Shown here: piece by piece, positions 32,453-43,633 of the stretch | Position numbering within the stretch: the stretch's first letter is position 1 | Layout: each line of letters begins with the position of its first letter | NCBI RefSeq assembly: GCF_902148855.1 | Contig: NC_043972.1 | Coordinates: forward strand, 35,037,496 to 35,101,495 | Reading direction: 5' to 3' | DNA: 64,000 bases | Source: Sphaeramia orbicularis | Taxonomy: Eukaryota; Chordata; Actinopteri; Kurtiformes; Apogonidae | Program-made: the position numbers and the translations under genes | The notes under the pieces: model-generated | Seen by the model: only the letters and a program-made list of their open reading frames with translations | Databases searched by the model: none | Told to the model about the DNA's origin: nothing

Positions 32453-33125
32453 CAGGGGCGGGCAATTAAGTGTCCTATGGGGCCACATTAGAAACTTTGA
32501 CAGTTGTTAAGGGCCGGATCAATACACTTGCAGTTCTCCTTAATATATATCTCTCTCTATATATATATACTTTACTATAATACAAAAACAGTAAATGCAA
32601 CAATACAACAATAAAATGAAAATGTGGAGCACAGAATACAACTATTTAATGAATATTCGCAAAAAGACTTTTGAAAATGTGCAAAACCAGCTCCACATTA
32701 ACTTTACATGAAAAACTATGAATGCATCCAGCTTTGTTTGTTGGCATATCACAGTTCCTTTTCTTTTTCTTTACCTCCGACTTCAGTAAAGGAATACTTT
32801 CAAGTCCATGTCTTGTTAAAAACTCTGCATTCGGAATCAGTCGTTCTTTTTTTTTGCTATTAGCTGACATCTCCATGAGCTGAAACTGACCAAAAAAACC
32901 AATCAGTGCATAAGCCTTATGCAAGTACAGAAAGTATGTGTGAAAAAAAAAAAACGGTAAATTAGCAGATCCTTCAAAATAAAAGCAGTGGCATTGTATT
33001 GGTTACGTCTGTTATGATGATATATATTTGCAGTGACTTTTAATTTGCCAATGACCTCATGTGGGCCAGTTAGGGTCAGCTCTCGGGCCGCATGTGGCCC
33101 CCGGGCCTTACAATGCCCGGGTCTG
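32453..33125. mobile_element. hAT-type miniature element, 673 bp
   Basis: Left end CAGGGGCGGGCAAT is mirrored by the right end ATGCCCGGGTCTG, with a perfect 8-bp duplication CTTTAGAT on both sides (32445-32452 and 33126-33133). Subterminal GGGCCACA/GTGGCCC blocks are also mirrored. Non-coding. Confidence 0.9.
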
Positions 33126-33757
33126 CTTTAGATGGAGGACAAGTATGAGGTAGTGTAAAATACAGGAAGTATGTACAGTACTGCAGTAAAAATAATTAAA
33201 TACTTAATTACATTTGACCACTGTCATAACTGTAAACGATTTAGGTGGCTGTCTGGTTTAGTTTAGTTTTGGTATAATATATACAGTAACAGTAACTTCT
33301 GTTTTCACTATGGAGTCATTTAGATCTGGAGCCTGACAAAAGACAACAACATTCTTCTGGAGGGAGTATATTAAAAAGTTAATCCTTTGCTGTCCATTTT
33401 GAGGATTTATGAATAATGGCTAAACTTTTCATGTAGAATCAATCATTGGAAATTCAAATGACTCACTTGCTTGACTTGTACAGTGACTTGTTTTGCTTGA
33501 TTTTCACCACAGACACATAAAACATGAAGCTTAAGCCTAAAGACGTCTGCTGTCAAGTTTCACACTGCCATTATCTGTTTTGTATGATGTCTGGTATGTT
33601 GTGCATCAACCTGTTCCTAACTTATTGGAGAGAGCTGAGTGTAACATGTACACAAAAGCAGTTAATCTGCAAATGTTGTATGAAAACTGGAGAGGTTTAA
33701 CTAACTGACTTTGGAACATTTCCTACCTGTGACCTTTACTCATCTAATGTTATAGCA

Positions 33758-34240
33758 TGGATGTCAAACTCATTTTAGTTCAGGGGCCACATATACTGCC
33801 CAATTTAACCTCAAGAGGGAATAGAAAAGAGAATAACTTAATAAATAATGAAAAATCCAGTTTTTTCTCTTTGTTTCAGTGCAAAAAAAGGTAAAAATCT
33901 CAGTATGAAAGTTATTCTTTCACAAAAAATGTGAATAACCTGAAGTTTCTTCAGGAAAAACAGATGCAATTTTAACAATGTTTTGCCTCAGCTTATCACT
34001 TACACATGTGCTTTACAACTTACTGATCGCAGTAGATCTACAAATGCACAAAACATTCAGTAACAGGTAACTGGAACTGAAAAACATAGCTTTTAACTTT
34101 AAAACAACATGTTAAGACTCAACGACACCCTTGAGTGTTAATGTCTTCTGTGTAATTTTTTCACTCTGCAAATTCATCCAGTGGGCCAGACTGAACCCTT
34201 TGGATGGCCGTATGTGGCCCTATGTTTAACACCCCTTGTT
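33758..34240. mobile_element. Probable hAT-type miniature element, older copy
   Basis: CATGGATGTCAAACTCATTT at the left and TTTAACACCCCTTG at the right are inverted-repeat-like, with mirrored GGGCCACAT/ATGTGGCCC blocks. No convincing target duplication was found, so the exact ends are approximate. Confidence 0.65.
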
Positions 34241-35051
34241 TGGAGTTTGTTCATGAAAAGTAGTCAGCATTATTTTTCCTTCCATCCTTTGAAACTAAAA
34301 GTAATGAAGGTAAGTAGGAGGAGGTGAGTCACTTTAGTGACATCTAGTGGAAAATGTAAGACACTACATCTAATTGTTAATGTTAAGTTACATCCACTTC
34401 ACCAAGTAACTTAACAGCAATTCATGAATCCATATCCTGGGAGGATATTTAAAGACTCAAAGAGCTTTTTTTTTTTTTTTTTTTTTTTTATAGTACACAT
34501 GTTGTTGTATTTTTTAGTGTATTAACAGCATAGTGGAATTAGTCTGTGTGATATGATCAATAAAGGGGTGAGGAGCTTCAGTCTGAGATGTTTCATCTAC
34601 TTTCTCTTTCTGATTCAAATATACAGAATATAAGAATATAAGACATACATGAGGTGGACAGAGTGTATTTTGCTAAGATTGACGAATTATTTATATTTTA
34701 CAGTATGATAAAATAAAATTGTTACTGTTTCTGTTTGGATCGAGGGAATTGCTGGTCCTTTATGTTGGTATCTTTCCAGCTTCAAATCCATTTGTTTACT
34801 TTTTATTGTATATTATTTTACTCAAAGATCTTAACCTGAAATTGATGTGATGCAAATATATTATATTTGATGCACTCCAGGACCAAACATTAGAAAATAA
34901 ATAGAAAACCAGATGAAAGCTGTTAGATTCAGTCAGAAATGTTGCAATAGTTTGGTTTGTTCTGTCTGTAGAGAAACAGGATCTGGATTATGATGGTGAA
35001 AAGACAGTTCTTTAATTTGCTCTTTTTCTCCAATGTATTCTTCTTCTGTAG
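34241..35051. other. Intergenic DNA, nothing recognised
   Basis: AT-rich with a T run near 34467-34489. Confidence 0.4.
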
Positions 35052-35480
35052 ATTCATTCATTCATTCATTCATTCATCTTCTGAACCCACTTTATCCTAA
35101 TTCAGGTCACAGCGTTGCTGGAGCCTATCCCAGCTACTTATGGGCGAAGGTGGGGTGCACCCTGGACGAGTTGCCAGTTTATCACAGGGCTGACACATAG
35201 AGACAAATAACCAATCACTCTCACATTCACACCTATGGGCAATTTAGATTAACCAATTTTCTGCAGATTCAGTTTACAGTAAATTTAACACCCCCTAAAG
35301 GCAAGGCTGATGATCATTTAAATAGCTTTTTTCCCCTGTTGTCGCCTTAAAATTTAATTTCAAAAGCATTTCAGAAGTTATTTATATAGCACCGAATCAT
35401 AACAAAACTTATCTCACGACACTTTACATATAGAGCTGGTCAAAACCAGACTCTCCTATGGAGTCAGAGCGCAAATGTCC
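35052..35480. repeat. (ATTC)n and two dispersed repeat fragments
   Basis: An ATTC tract (35052-35078) leads into a segment with GGAGCCTATCCCAGCTA and CACCCTGGACGAGTTGCC, a dispersed fish repeat. About 35365-35470 carries TTTATATAGCACCGAATCA and CACTTTACATATAGAG, another common fish repeat. Neither is full length, and the family is not assigned. Confidence 0.6.
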
Positions 35481-37427
35481 AATTAATATGGCATAACATC
35501 TATATTTATTTACTAAATCCTCAAATCTGATGATATAGCCTATTCTTACTGTGGTGTGTGAGTCCTGTTATTAATTTTCTGCAAAATGCCCAGTCTTTGC
35601 AGAAATCTCCTAGTCTGTGAATAAAAACTAATTTCTTGTCTATAAATGTGAGAGGGGGTCGTATTTTAATCTTTTCAAAGCCTTCTAGTGCATTATATGA
35701 TCTAGTGCATTATGCAGTTGAACTGAAATCTTATAATTCAAGCTGCAATTCTGCAATGCATTTCACTGAGTCAGTCCCTTTACTGTCCCTTTATTATTGT
35801 CCCTTATGGTCATTTTCACAGATTCTGTACAGAGATATGAAAGACTTTAAATATTTTGGTACATACCAGAGAACAACACTCACAAAACACACCACATTCA
35901 CATCAGTGATGACACATGAGTAGATCATGCAGTTTTGTTTTCAGGCCTTACATGGCAATAGAACTCCAACCTAGTGCAAAATGTAGCAACACATAATCAG
36001 GTCATTCACATAATGCAAAATTCCCTACTGATTTCGTGCTGTCATAGTCATGGAGGCATTTGTACTGCCTTTAATTTACAATGTGACTTTGCATTTACAG
36101 ATTTTTTCTTGAGTAAAGTATTTGAAGCTTTTAAAAGAGAATTTTTTTCCTTACAAAATACATTTCGAACCTGTTGCTCCACTGCAGTACTGACAGTTAT
36201 ACCCACAGATAAGAATGTAATGATGTCCCTGCTTTATATCACCCATTAAGAATACACCAACTGTTATTTATCATTTAACACAGCAAATAAAGTGTGTTTT
36301 CTGAGAGCTGTTTGTATCAGCATTAAGGAACAAGGGCTGATTCAAGGAGATTAGATCACCAGATTTACCTGGTTTATTTAGTAAAGTCTGACTTAGTTCA
36401 ATTCCATGCAGTAAATTTAATGTGACTTATTAAACTTTACAAATCCTAGTCTAAAAATGTAAACTAGAAAATCAACATATTTAACTCATAACTTATTAAA
36501 TGATATAAGATACAGACCTACATGTGCTCAATTATTTGATAACCTATACAATATCAAATGTTTAGTCTTATGCCATATACATTAAGTCTCAATCTAAATG
36601 ATCTCACTGTAAATTATGCAGAAACGATGTTGATCTATGTGCATCTATCTTCAAATTATTGTCTGTTTTTCCTGGAAGTAACCATGTTTAAAATGTATTT
36701 GTTAACATATTGGTTAATGCATTTAATACAGTATCAATATAGAACATGTTTTAAGTTGAGATACATATTTTGTAGTATGTTTTAATGAGTCAGTGTTGAA
36801 GGACTTATTGAGTTCCCTTTACAGGGTAACATAGTTGACAGGTATAGTTGACATTTTTGCTGTTTTCAAGTCTAAAATCAACATTAACACCACATGGGAT
36901 ATTTACAGAAATATTCTTCTAAATATCATATATACAATTGAGTAAAATTTAAATTGAAAGTTATTTATAAAGATATTGTAGTAACACTGTTGACATAAGA
37001 GCGCAATAAATACACACTTGACTCACACACTACTTTATATTAAATAACTAAGAAAGAGGAGGAAGAACATATGTTGGAGTCTTGCCATTGTTTTCTTCAG
37101 GATGAAATGACATCATGTGGAGCAGGTCATGTGATTTGGAATTAACACACTTCCTTGACAGGTGTTTTTGTACTGCGTAACTTAGTTGAAAGTGATTTCT
37201 CAGACACAGATACAATTTATTATTTTCTATATAAAATTTGATATATTGCCAAAAAAGAAATATCTGTCATGATTATGTCAACTTAATAAAAAAAAAAAAA
37301 CACCATCAAAACAATTTTTGAATAAGTTCATTTTATTATTGTTTAGCTAATTAGAAGGTGTTTTTTATTAATACTTGGAGGGCTATTTAGTAGACATTTT
37401 ACTATAGCTAGTCATTAATTAGGGGTC
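35481..37427. other. Intergenic DNA, nothing recognised
   Basis: AT-rich with short spurious frames. The AGTTGACA-rich stretch near 36830-36860 may be a repeat edge, but no partner end was found. Confidence 0.35.
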
Positions 37428-38030
37428 TTGTTCACGAGTGAGGGAAGGATGGAGCGTGAAATTGACAGACAGATTGGTGCAGCGTCTGCAGTGATGCAGT
37501 TGCTGTATCGGTTGGTTGGGGTGAAGAAGGAGCTGAGCCGAAAGGCGAAGCTCTCGATTTACCGATCAATCTGCAATCCTACCCTCACATATGGTCATGA
37601 GCTTTGGGTCATGACTGAAAGGACAAGATCCCGGATACAAGCGGTCGAAATGAGCTTCCTCTATAGGGTGGCTGGGTGCACCCTTAGGGATAGGGTGAGG
37701 AGCTCAGTCACCAGGGAAGAGCTCAGAGTAGAGCCGCTGCTCCTCCACATCAAGAAGGGCCAGCTGAGGTGGCTCGGGCATCTGTTTCGGATGCCTCCCA
37801 GACACCTCCCTGGGGAGGTGTTCCGGGCATGTCCCACTGGAAGGAGACCTCGGGGAAGACCTAGGACATGTTGGAGAGACTATGTCTCTTGGCTGGCCTG
37901 GGAATACTTTGGGGTCCCCCTGGAAGTGCTGGAGGAGGTGTCTGGGGAGAGGGAAGTCTGGGCATCCCTGCTTAGACTGTTACCCCCGCGACCCATCCCC
38001 AGATAAGCAGCAGACAATGGATGGATGGAT
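37428..38030 (+). mobile_element. LINE C-terminal fragment, open over 192 codons
   Basis: The frame from 37428 to 38006 encodes the C-terminal tail of a fish non-LTR reverse transcriptase: LSIYRSICNPTLTYGHELWV, GQLRWLGHLFRMPPRHLPGE, RRPRGRPRTCWRDYVSWLAW and WASLLRLLPPRPIPR. The RT catalytic palm is absent, so the copy is 5'-truncated. A GGATGGATGG run follows the stop, as at LINE 3' ends. The lack of stops suggests a fairly recent insertion. The clade is uncertain, and this is not a host gene. Confidence 0.88.
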
Positions 38031-38134
38031 AGTCATTAATTAATTATTTCTTAATCATTTATTAATGAGTGATTGTTTCCATAATTAAAAAATTATGGAA
38101 TCTTTAAAGACATGATCTTAATGAACATAAAATA

Positions 38135-38135
<1 letters not shown>

Positions 38136-38185
<50 letters not shown>

Positions 38186-38187
38186 CA
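38136..38187. repeat. (ATT)n microsatellite
   Basis: About 17 ATT units. Confidence 0.97.
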
Positions 38188-38900
38188 TTATTTTAACTTT
38201 TAATAAAGATGTATGCAAGATATATCCCATGGACTTCAAAAGTCCCTTAATTATATATTGACCCGTCTATAAATACAGACCTCAACCCATGTATTAGCCT
38301 TTGTCCGTCTTTTTATTGATGAGGGAGCTGTCATAGTGCAAGGAGCATCTGACAGACTTAATTAAAAGTATTATAGTGTGAGCTCACCTTTGTATAGCAA
38401 CCATTAGTTGTTATACCAAACAGGGCCTCATCTTGCAGCCTTTTAGTGGGTATTCTTAAACTCAAAAACTTCACTCAGAACATTAAGGTTTTCCTACACT
38501 CACATTTATGAAAAAACTAAACTGATAAATGTAACAGTGAACATGATCAACCAGAACTAAACATAACACTGATAACAGTTGAGTTTATAACTTCATTGAC
38601 CACTCTAGAAAAGTGGATCTGTGAGCTGTGACTGACCTCTAGAGGCTGCTTTAAGAATAATGCACACCCACAACTGAGTCTGTGTTAAATTAACCTGATT
38701 GTGTGACTGTGGACTGACTTTGGGCTCTGATTCGTTAGGTTCGTTGAGATCAGGTGGTGGGCTTTAGACCCTGCTTTTACGGAAAAGTCCTCAGGTGGTG
38801 GTAGCAGAACAAATGCAGAATCCACCCTGGATTATCTGTAGTCATTTGATAAATGCAATTTACCAAGGAACAGGCTTCTGTTGTGTACTTTCATCTTCAA

Positions 38901-39853
38901 CCCATGAAGACCCAGTGCTACTTTTGTGCCAGTTTCCAAATGATTTTTTACAGAGTTAACCCATAAAGACCCAAACAGCCACTGGTGACTTAATCATCTA
39001 TATGCAAACTGTTTAACATTTATTGATCCACTACTTCTGCCAATACATGTAAATAATTGGTGTAAAATACAGTTTGTCATCTTTTCGTGGTCATCAGATA
39101 TGACCCATTTGGACATTCAGAGGCTCTGTAGTGAACGTGGAAACACCGTCATCTTCTCCAACACTGATTCACCAGTAAAACCTATGGAGTTTCATAAATG
39201 ACAGTGGATGGAGATACTTGGTTTATATCCAATTATTGATATCTCTGCCGAAAAAGGTCACTTTTTCTTTGGTTTTCTCTGTTTCTGATATAGCAACCCT
39301 CAACTTAAATCTGAGGTTTTACATCTACATGATCATTAAATTAAATATAGGAAAACACCTGATTTTCACTGAAAAAAGCAAAATACAGAGGTTAATATTA
39401 TAATAAATGGTGATAGACCACTTAAAGGTAAAATCTAGAAAAAATTCATTTGAGAACTGCCACAAAAATAGCACTGGGTCTTTATGGGTTAAAGCTCTGA
39501 GTAACTTCAAAGGTTATTAAATGAGAAACAGAGAAAACTGAAGAAAAAGTGACTTTTTCTGCAAAATCTGTCATTAACTGAATATAAACCAAGTGTATCC
39601 ATCCGCTGTCATTGATCCAACTCCATGGGTTTCACTGGTGAATCAATGTTGTAGAAGATGACGATGTTTCCACGGTAACTATGGAGCCTATGAACGTCCA
39701 AATGGGTCATATCTGATGGCCAAGAAAAGATGACAAACTGCATTTTACACCAGTTATTTATATGAATTGATGGGATTAGTAGATCAACAGGTATTAAACA
39801 GTTTAGATCAGTAGATAATTTTGGTCACCAGTGGTTGTTTGGGTCCTTATGGG
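38901..39853. mobile_element. piggyBac-like miniature element, outer copy split by a relative
   Basis: The left end CCCATGAAGACCCAGTGCTA starts at 38901 (target TTAA decayed to TCAA) and continues only to about 38955. The right part resumes at 39493 and closes with GGGTCCTTATGGG before TTAA at 39854-39857. The gap is exactly the inserted copy at 38960-39488. Confidence 0.8.
38960..39488. mobile_element. piggyBac-like miniature element, inner copy, inverted
   Basis: CCCATAAAGACCC...GGGTCTTTATGGG between TTAA at 38956-38959 and 39489-39492. Its interior is the reverse complement of the outer copy and of the copy at 22394-22872, so a member of the family inserted into a sibling in opposite orientation. 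Confidence 0.85.
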
Positions 39854-40173
39854 TTAATATTAAACAAACAAAAAACTGACACATCCAAATTTTTGTATGT
39901 GAAAGTTGTATCTCTAGACGTGACAGTTTCAGATGTAATTTTCATCAGTTTTGTAGCTGGGTAAAGTTAAAGAACCATGTTTCCAAGCTTCACAGATGTT
40001 CTGCATGAACAATTTTTGGTTGTGTTGAGGTATGTGTGACAGGATAAAGGTATTTGATGAGGTTGCAACACAGGACTGTATGCATTTAAGGGAAAACATA
40101 AGGAAAGAGACCTGCCAATGCCATATCTGAGGAAACACACTCAATCCCAGCACATTCCTGTATTCACTTAAGA

Positions 40174-40179
40174 TTTATT
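40174..40179 (-). promoter_or_regulatory. Poly(A) signal for the third S100 gene
   Basis: AATAAA on the minus strand about 200 bases after the stop at 40381. Confidence 0.45.
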
Positions 40180-40380
40180 GCTCACATGTTCATCACATCT
40201 GAACCTCATCACTATTTTCAGTATCTCTGGTACAACTCCTGAGATATTCAGTCATCAATCATTAAAAAGTAATAAGACAAAGTTGTTTGATTGCGCTTAT
40301 GTTTTACTAGTGAGCCTGGCACACATTTGCACTACACAAATTGATTACTCTTAAAATATCTGACGCAAAACCCTGTCTGT

Positions 40381-40794
40381 TCATTTCTTGCACTTCTTCT
40401 GCTGGAGCACGTAACACCTTTCACAGGCCATTGAAAGCCCATTTATAAGGACAAGGAATTCTTGGAAGTCAATTTTTTGATCTTTGTTTTCATCAAGATC
40501 TTTGATGATCTTGTCCACAACCTTGGGATCTTTCTGGGCCTGAAAAAAAAAAAAAAAGACAGAGAAAGAGATCCAATTTAAGCATGCAAAGGTGATGAAA
40601 GGAAAACACTGCATAATGTAGACTCAGATTACTTGGCCTAGATGCCAGTTCCTTACTTTCAGGAAGGTGGGCAGCTCTTTCTCCACTAGTTTTTTAAATT
40701 CCTTCTTGCTTAACATCTGTCCATCACCGTCTTCTTCAGCATAGCGGTGGAATGTTGTTAAGAGCAACTCCATGCTTTTTTCCAGATCAGTCAT
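40381..40794 (-). CDS. S100 family EF-hand protein, S100A1-like (third of three)
   Basis: Coding exons 40794-40657 and 40539-40381 join in phase 0 to 98 residues, the standard S100 length. The ATG at 40794 (MTDLEKSMELLLTTFHRYAE) follows an acceptor by 18 bases; the GTG further upstream is not needed. The pseudo-EF loop is AEEDGDGQMLSKKEFKKL, and the linker ends FLK|AQKDPKVVDKIIKDL. The second loop DENKDQKIDFQEF is complete (Asp, Asn, Asp, Asp and Glu at ligand positions). The C-terminus MACERCYVLQQKKCKK is basic. The AQKD/DLDEN wording recalls S100A1, while the Lys-rich end recalls S100A10, so I leave the symbol open. It is the best-preserved S100 of the three. Confidence 0.9.
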
Positions 40795-40812
40795 GACTGC
40801 AGATACAGGCAC

Positions 40813-41855
40813 TGAAAGCAGAAGAAAACTGTTTACTTAAGCCCAAATTTGAGGCACATTCCACTTTCTTTATCACTTTGTATATTTTACTTTCACTTGT
40901 TCCGCTTGCCAATATAAGGACCTGAATGCAAATCTTTCTTCTGACCTGTTACTTCAAAGCTATTAGGTGTTACTTTGTGAGTCTTACACACAGAAGTACA
41001 TAATGATGTCTCTACCATGTCATAATTTCTTCCCCCAGGTATGCACATAAGCCATGTTTTACAGCATTTAAACTACTTTTTAATCTTTTACACATTACTA
41101 CATCAGTTTGTCTGGGGTTCCTTTACTCTTATTGTGTTCTTCTCAACAAATGTATGTATGAAATAGACTTTAATAAAAGGAAAAGGCAACAATAAATCAG
41201 TGAGTTACTTCATCCAAAATGAACACAGCATCAGGGGGTGGGTGTTGGTTTTCTTGGCACTCAAAGTAAATTCTTGGGATATTACACTTTTTTTGGCACA
41301 TAGCGGAACAATCCTTATCTCATGGCTCACACTGAGCCTTTGCCTCTCCCTTTTCCTGATACTTTCACACAATCTGAAACACATGAACCAAAAGGCAAAA
41401 GTAAACTCAGACAGAGGGATCTGCTAAGACTTGTCAAAAGAGGAAACCGTGTGCGTGATGTGCAAAAAACGCTCAAGTACAATATAAAAAAGAAAGTTTA
41501 CTTCATATAAAGACTACATCTAAGAAGACTTATCCTATAGGCTATTGTTATGAGTGGGATGAACTGTTTTCAACCTCCGTTACAAAATCATTGCTCTGTT
41601 GAATATGATCAGTTCAGAGAAAAGCGCACAGAGTCAGTAGGACAATTATTATTATAAAATGACAAAGTATTGGAACAAATATCAAGAACTTACCGAGACA
41701 AATGCGCAGACAAGGTTTATCCTGAGGTCAGAGCAATGCGGGACGGACAACCTTTAATTCCACAATTTATAGTGTGTTCGACACGCCCAGTGTGATGGAA
41801 GGAAGGAGGAGGAGATGGTGCGTAAAATAAGACATGTGCAAACACCACCCCTGCA

Positions 41856-41911
<56 letters not shown>

Positions 41912-41963
41912 GCACCACTGAAAAAGCAACATCCAGACCACACAAACAAAAGCAACACACACC
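40813..41963. other. Upstream region of the third S100 gene
   Basis: Must contain its non-coding first exon and promoter, which I cannot place. A candidate is 41690-41770, where a plausible exon end lies beside GC-richer sequence. A 51-base T run (about 41858-41908) follows. Confidence 0.35.
41858..41908. repeat. Poly(T) tract, about 50 bases
   Basis: Uninterrupted T run; the poly-Phe and poly-Lys frames across it are artefacts. Confidence 0.97.
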
Positions 41964-42372
41964 CAGGGGTGCCGTCATGGATTTGGGGCCCCGTGGGGAA
42001 AATACATATCACTTTGGGTCCCACCACTTCGATGGGGACGTCGATCAATATTTTGCTTTCAATAGGGTTTACAGTTTTGTCTAACATTGAACGTGCAAGG
42101 CATCTTTTACGATTTAATAACATATTTTTAGTAATAACTGTAACAGAATTTTTACATTGATGTACAAATACAAATTAAATATAGATTTACTTTTTGAAAT
42201 TTTTTTTAAATTTTCTGCCAGAAACAAAAGAACAAACGTGTTTATAAGCACCCTGTGGAACAAACATTGTTTTATATTTTATGCTTATCGTTTAATAATT
42301 TCCGTATAAAAATGACTAATGCTCTGTTGTTTTCTTGGGCCCTTGTCAGTCATGGGTCCTACACCGCCCCAA
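41964..42372. mobile_element. Probable hAT-type miniature element, 409 bp
   Basis: The left end CAGGGGTGCCGTCATGG and the right end region CATGGGTCCTACACCGCCCC show partial mirroring, with GGGCCCC/GGGCCC blocks inside. CACACACC lies on both sides (41956-41963 and 42373-42380) as a possible 8-bp duplication. That sequence is low-complexity, so support is moderate. Confidence 0.55.
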
Positions 42373-42380
42373 CACACACC

Positions 42381-43633
42381 TCATTCTTGGTGGTCATGTA
42401 AGCACAAATAGACACAATCTGCAGAGAAAACCTGGTACACATCCAGACTCTAAAGACCCTTTTCTTTTTGTCAGTTACAAACTACTGTTAACATAAACTA
42501 CCTCAGGGTCTCTAACTTAATTATGTCTCAGATACAGCTCCCATCCCCCTCTCAACATAAAGGCAAACCTCATGTGCATGCCATCTATTGGCACAATGGA
42601 CAGTTTAACATCATGTCCCATTTTTCATGATTCTGTAGCTTGGATTCATGCTTTGTCTGTGCATCTTCCTGTCCAAATCACACATTTGTTTACATATTTG
42701 AATGATACGTGATGTGTTCGTTTCGATTTATAGCCTAATCATCACCAAAATATTGAACATTTGCTAAAATTTATGGCGCTTCTGTTCTAAATCAGTTTAA
42801 TCAAATTGTTTTGTTCTACATCCAGCCTCATATGGCAACAAACAGTCTGAGCCTGGTGCCCACAACTCAACTATGTTTTTTTTTTACCTTTTCAAGACAA
42901 TTTTGACTGCAAATTTGGGAAAACCTAGGGGGAAAAAATAGAGCTATCATTTCAGAGCGAGAAAACTCCTGGTAAGTCTTGGCAACACACTTAATTATTT
43001 CAATAAATTGAGGTTTTACTCTCTACATACAGTCATGTATGGCATAAAGTTTAGTAAAGAATTTCTAACCGACACTGAACAACAATGAGAATTTTTCATC
43101 CATATACACCAGTGTACAACCAGAGTGTGTAAAAGCATGTTCTCTCCTTGTCTGTGTGGGTTACCTCAAGTTGCACTACTTAAAGACCTGACATCCACTA
43201 ATTTAACAGTTTGATGTGCAAAATGAGTTAGAATTTGAAAGAATAAAAACAAATAGACCATTTTTCACAGAGTTTAATTACAAAAATTGATGACAGAAGA
43301 AAAAAAAAAACTTAATCTGCTGATGAATGAACACATTAAATCTCTTTGCAACCAGCTGAAATGAAGTCTTGAGAAAAAAGTTCACAATGGAATGTAGATA
43401 GCTGTTTGTGAATTTTACAGCCTTTGAGACACCAATTGCATTTACTCCATGATTCATATTTAGAAAATGCTGTAAAAAAAACAAAACAAAAAAAAAACAA
43501 AAACAAACGCGACTAAACAAATGCAACCTAAAAGTAATACAGTTATAATTGCTGTGTTGCCCTGACCATTAGCAACTTTTTTAAAACTGAGTGGTTGACT
43601 GGATGCAAGTGGGATCTTTTACAGATTCATCTG
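42381..43633. other. Intergenic DNA and krtcap2 3' region
   Basis: The right part is the likely krtcap2 3' UTR. A minus-strand ATTAAA at 43273-43278 is a possible poly(A) signal. Nothing else was recognised. Confidence 0.4.

Noticed and set aside
37428-38006. A 192-codon intact frame that could pass as a host gene
   Set aside because: It is the C-terminal tail of a non-LTR reverse transcriptase, with no intron and a GGAT-type repeat after the stop.
41717-42160. Frames of up to 118 codons with poly-Phe or poly-Lys
   Set aside because: They cross the 50-base T run and have no family signature or splice support.
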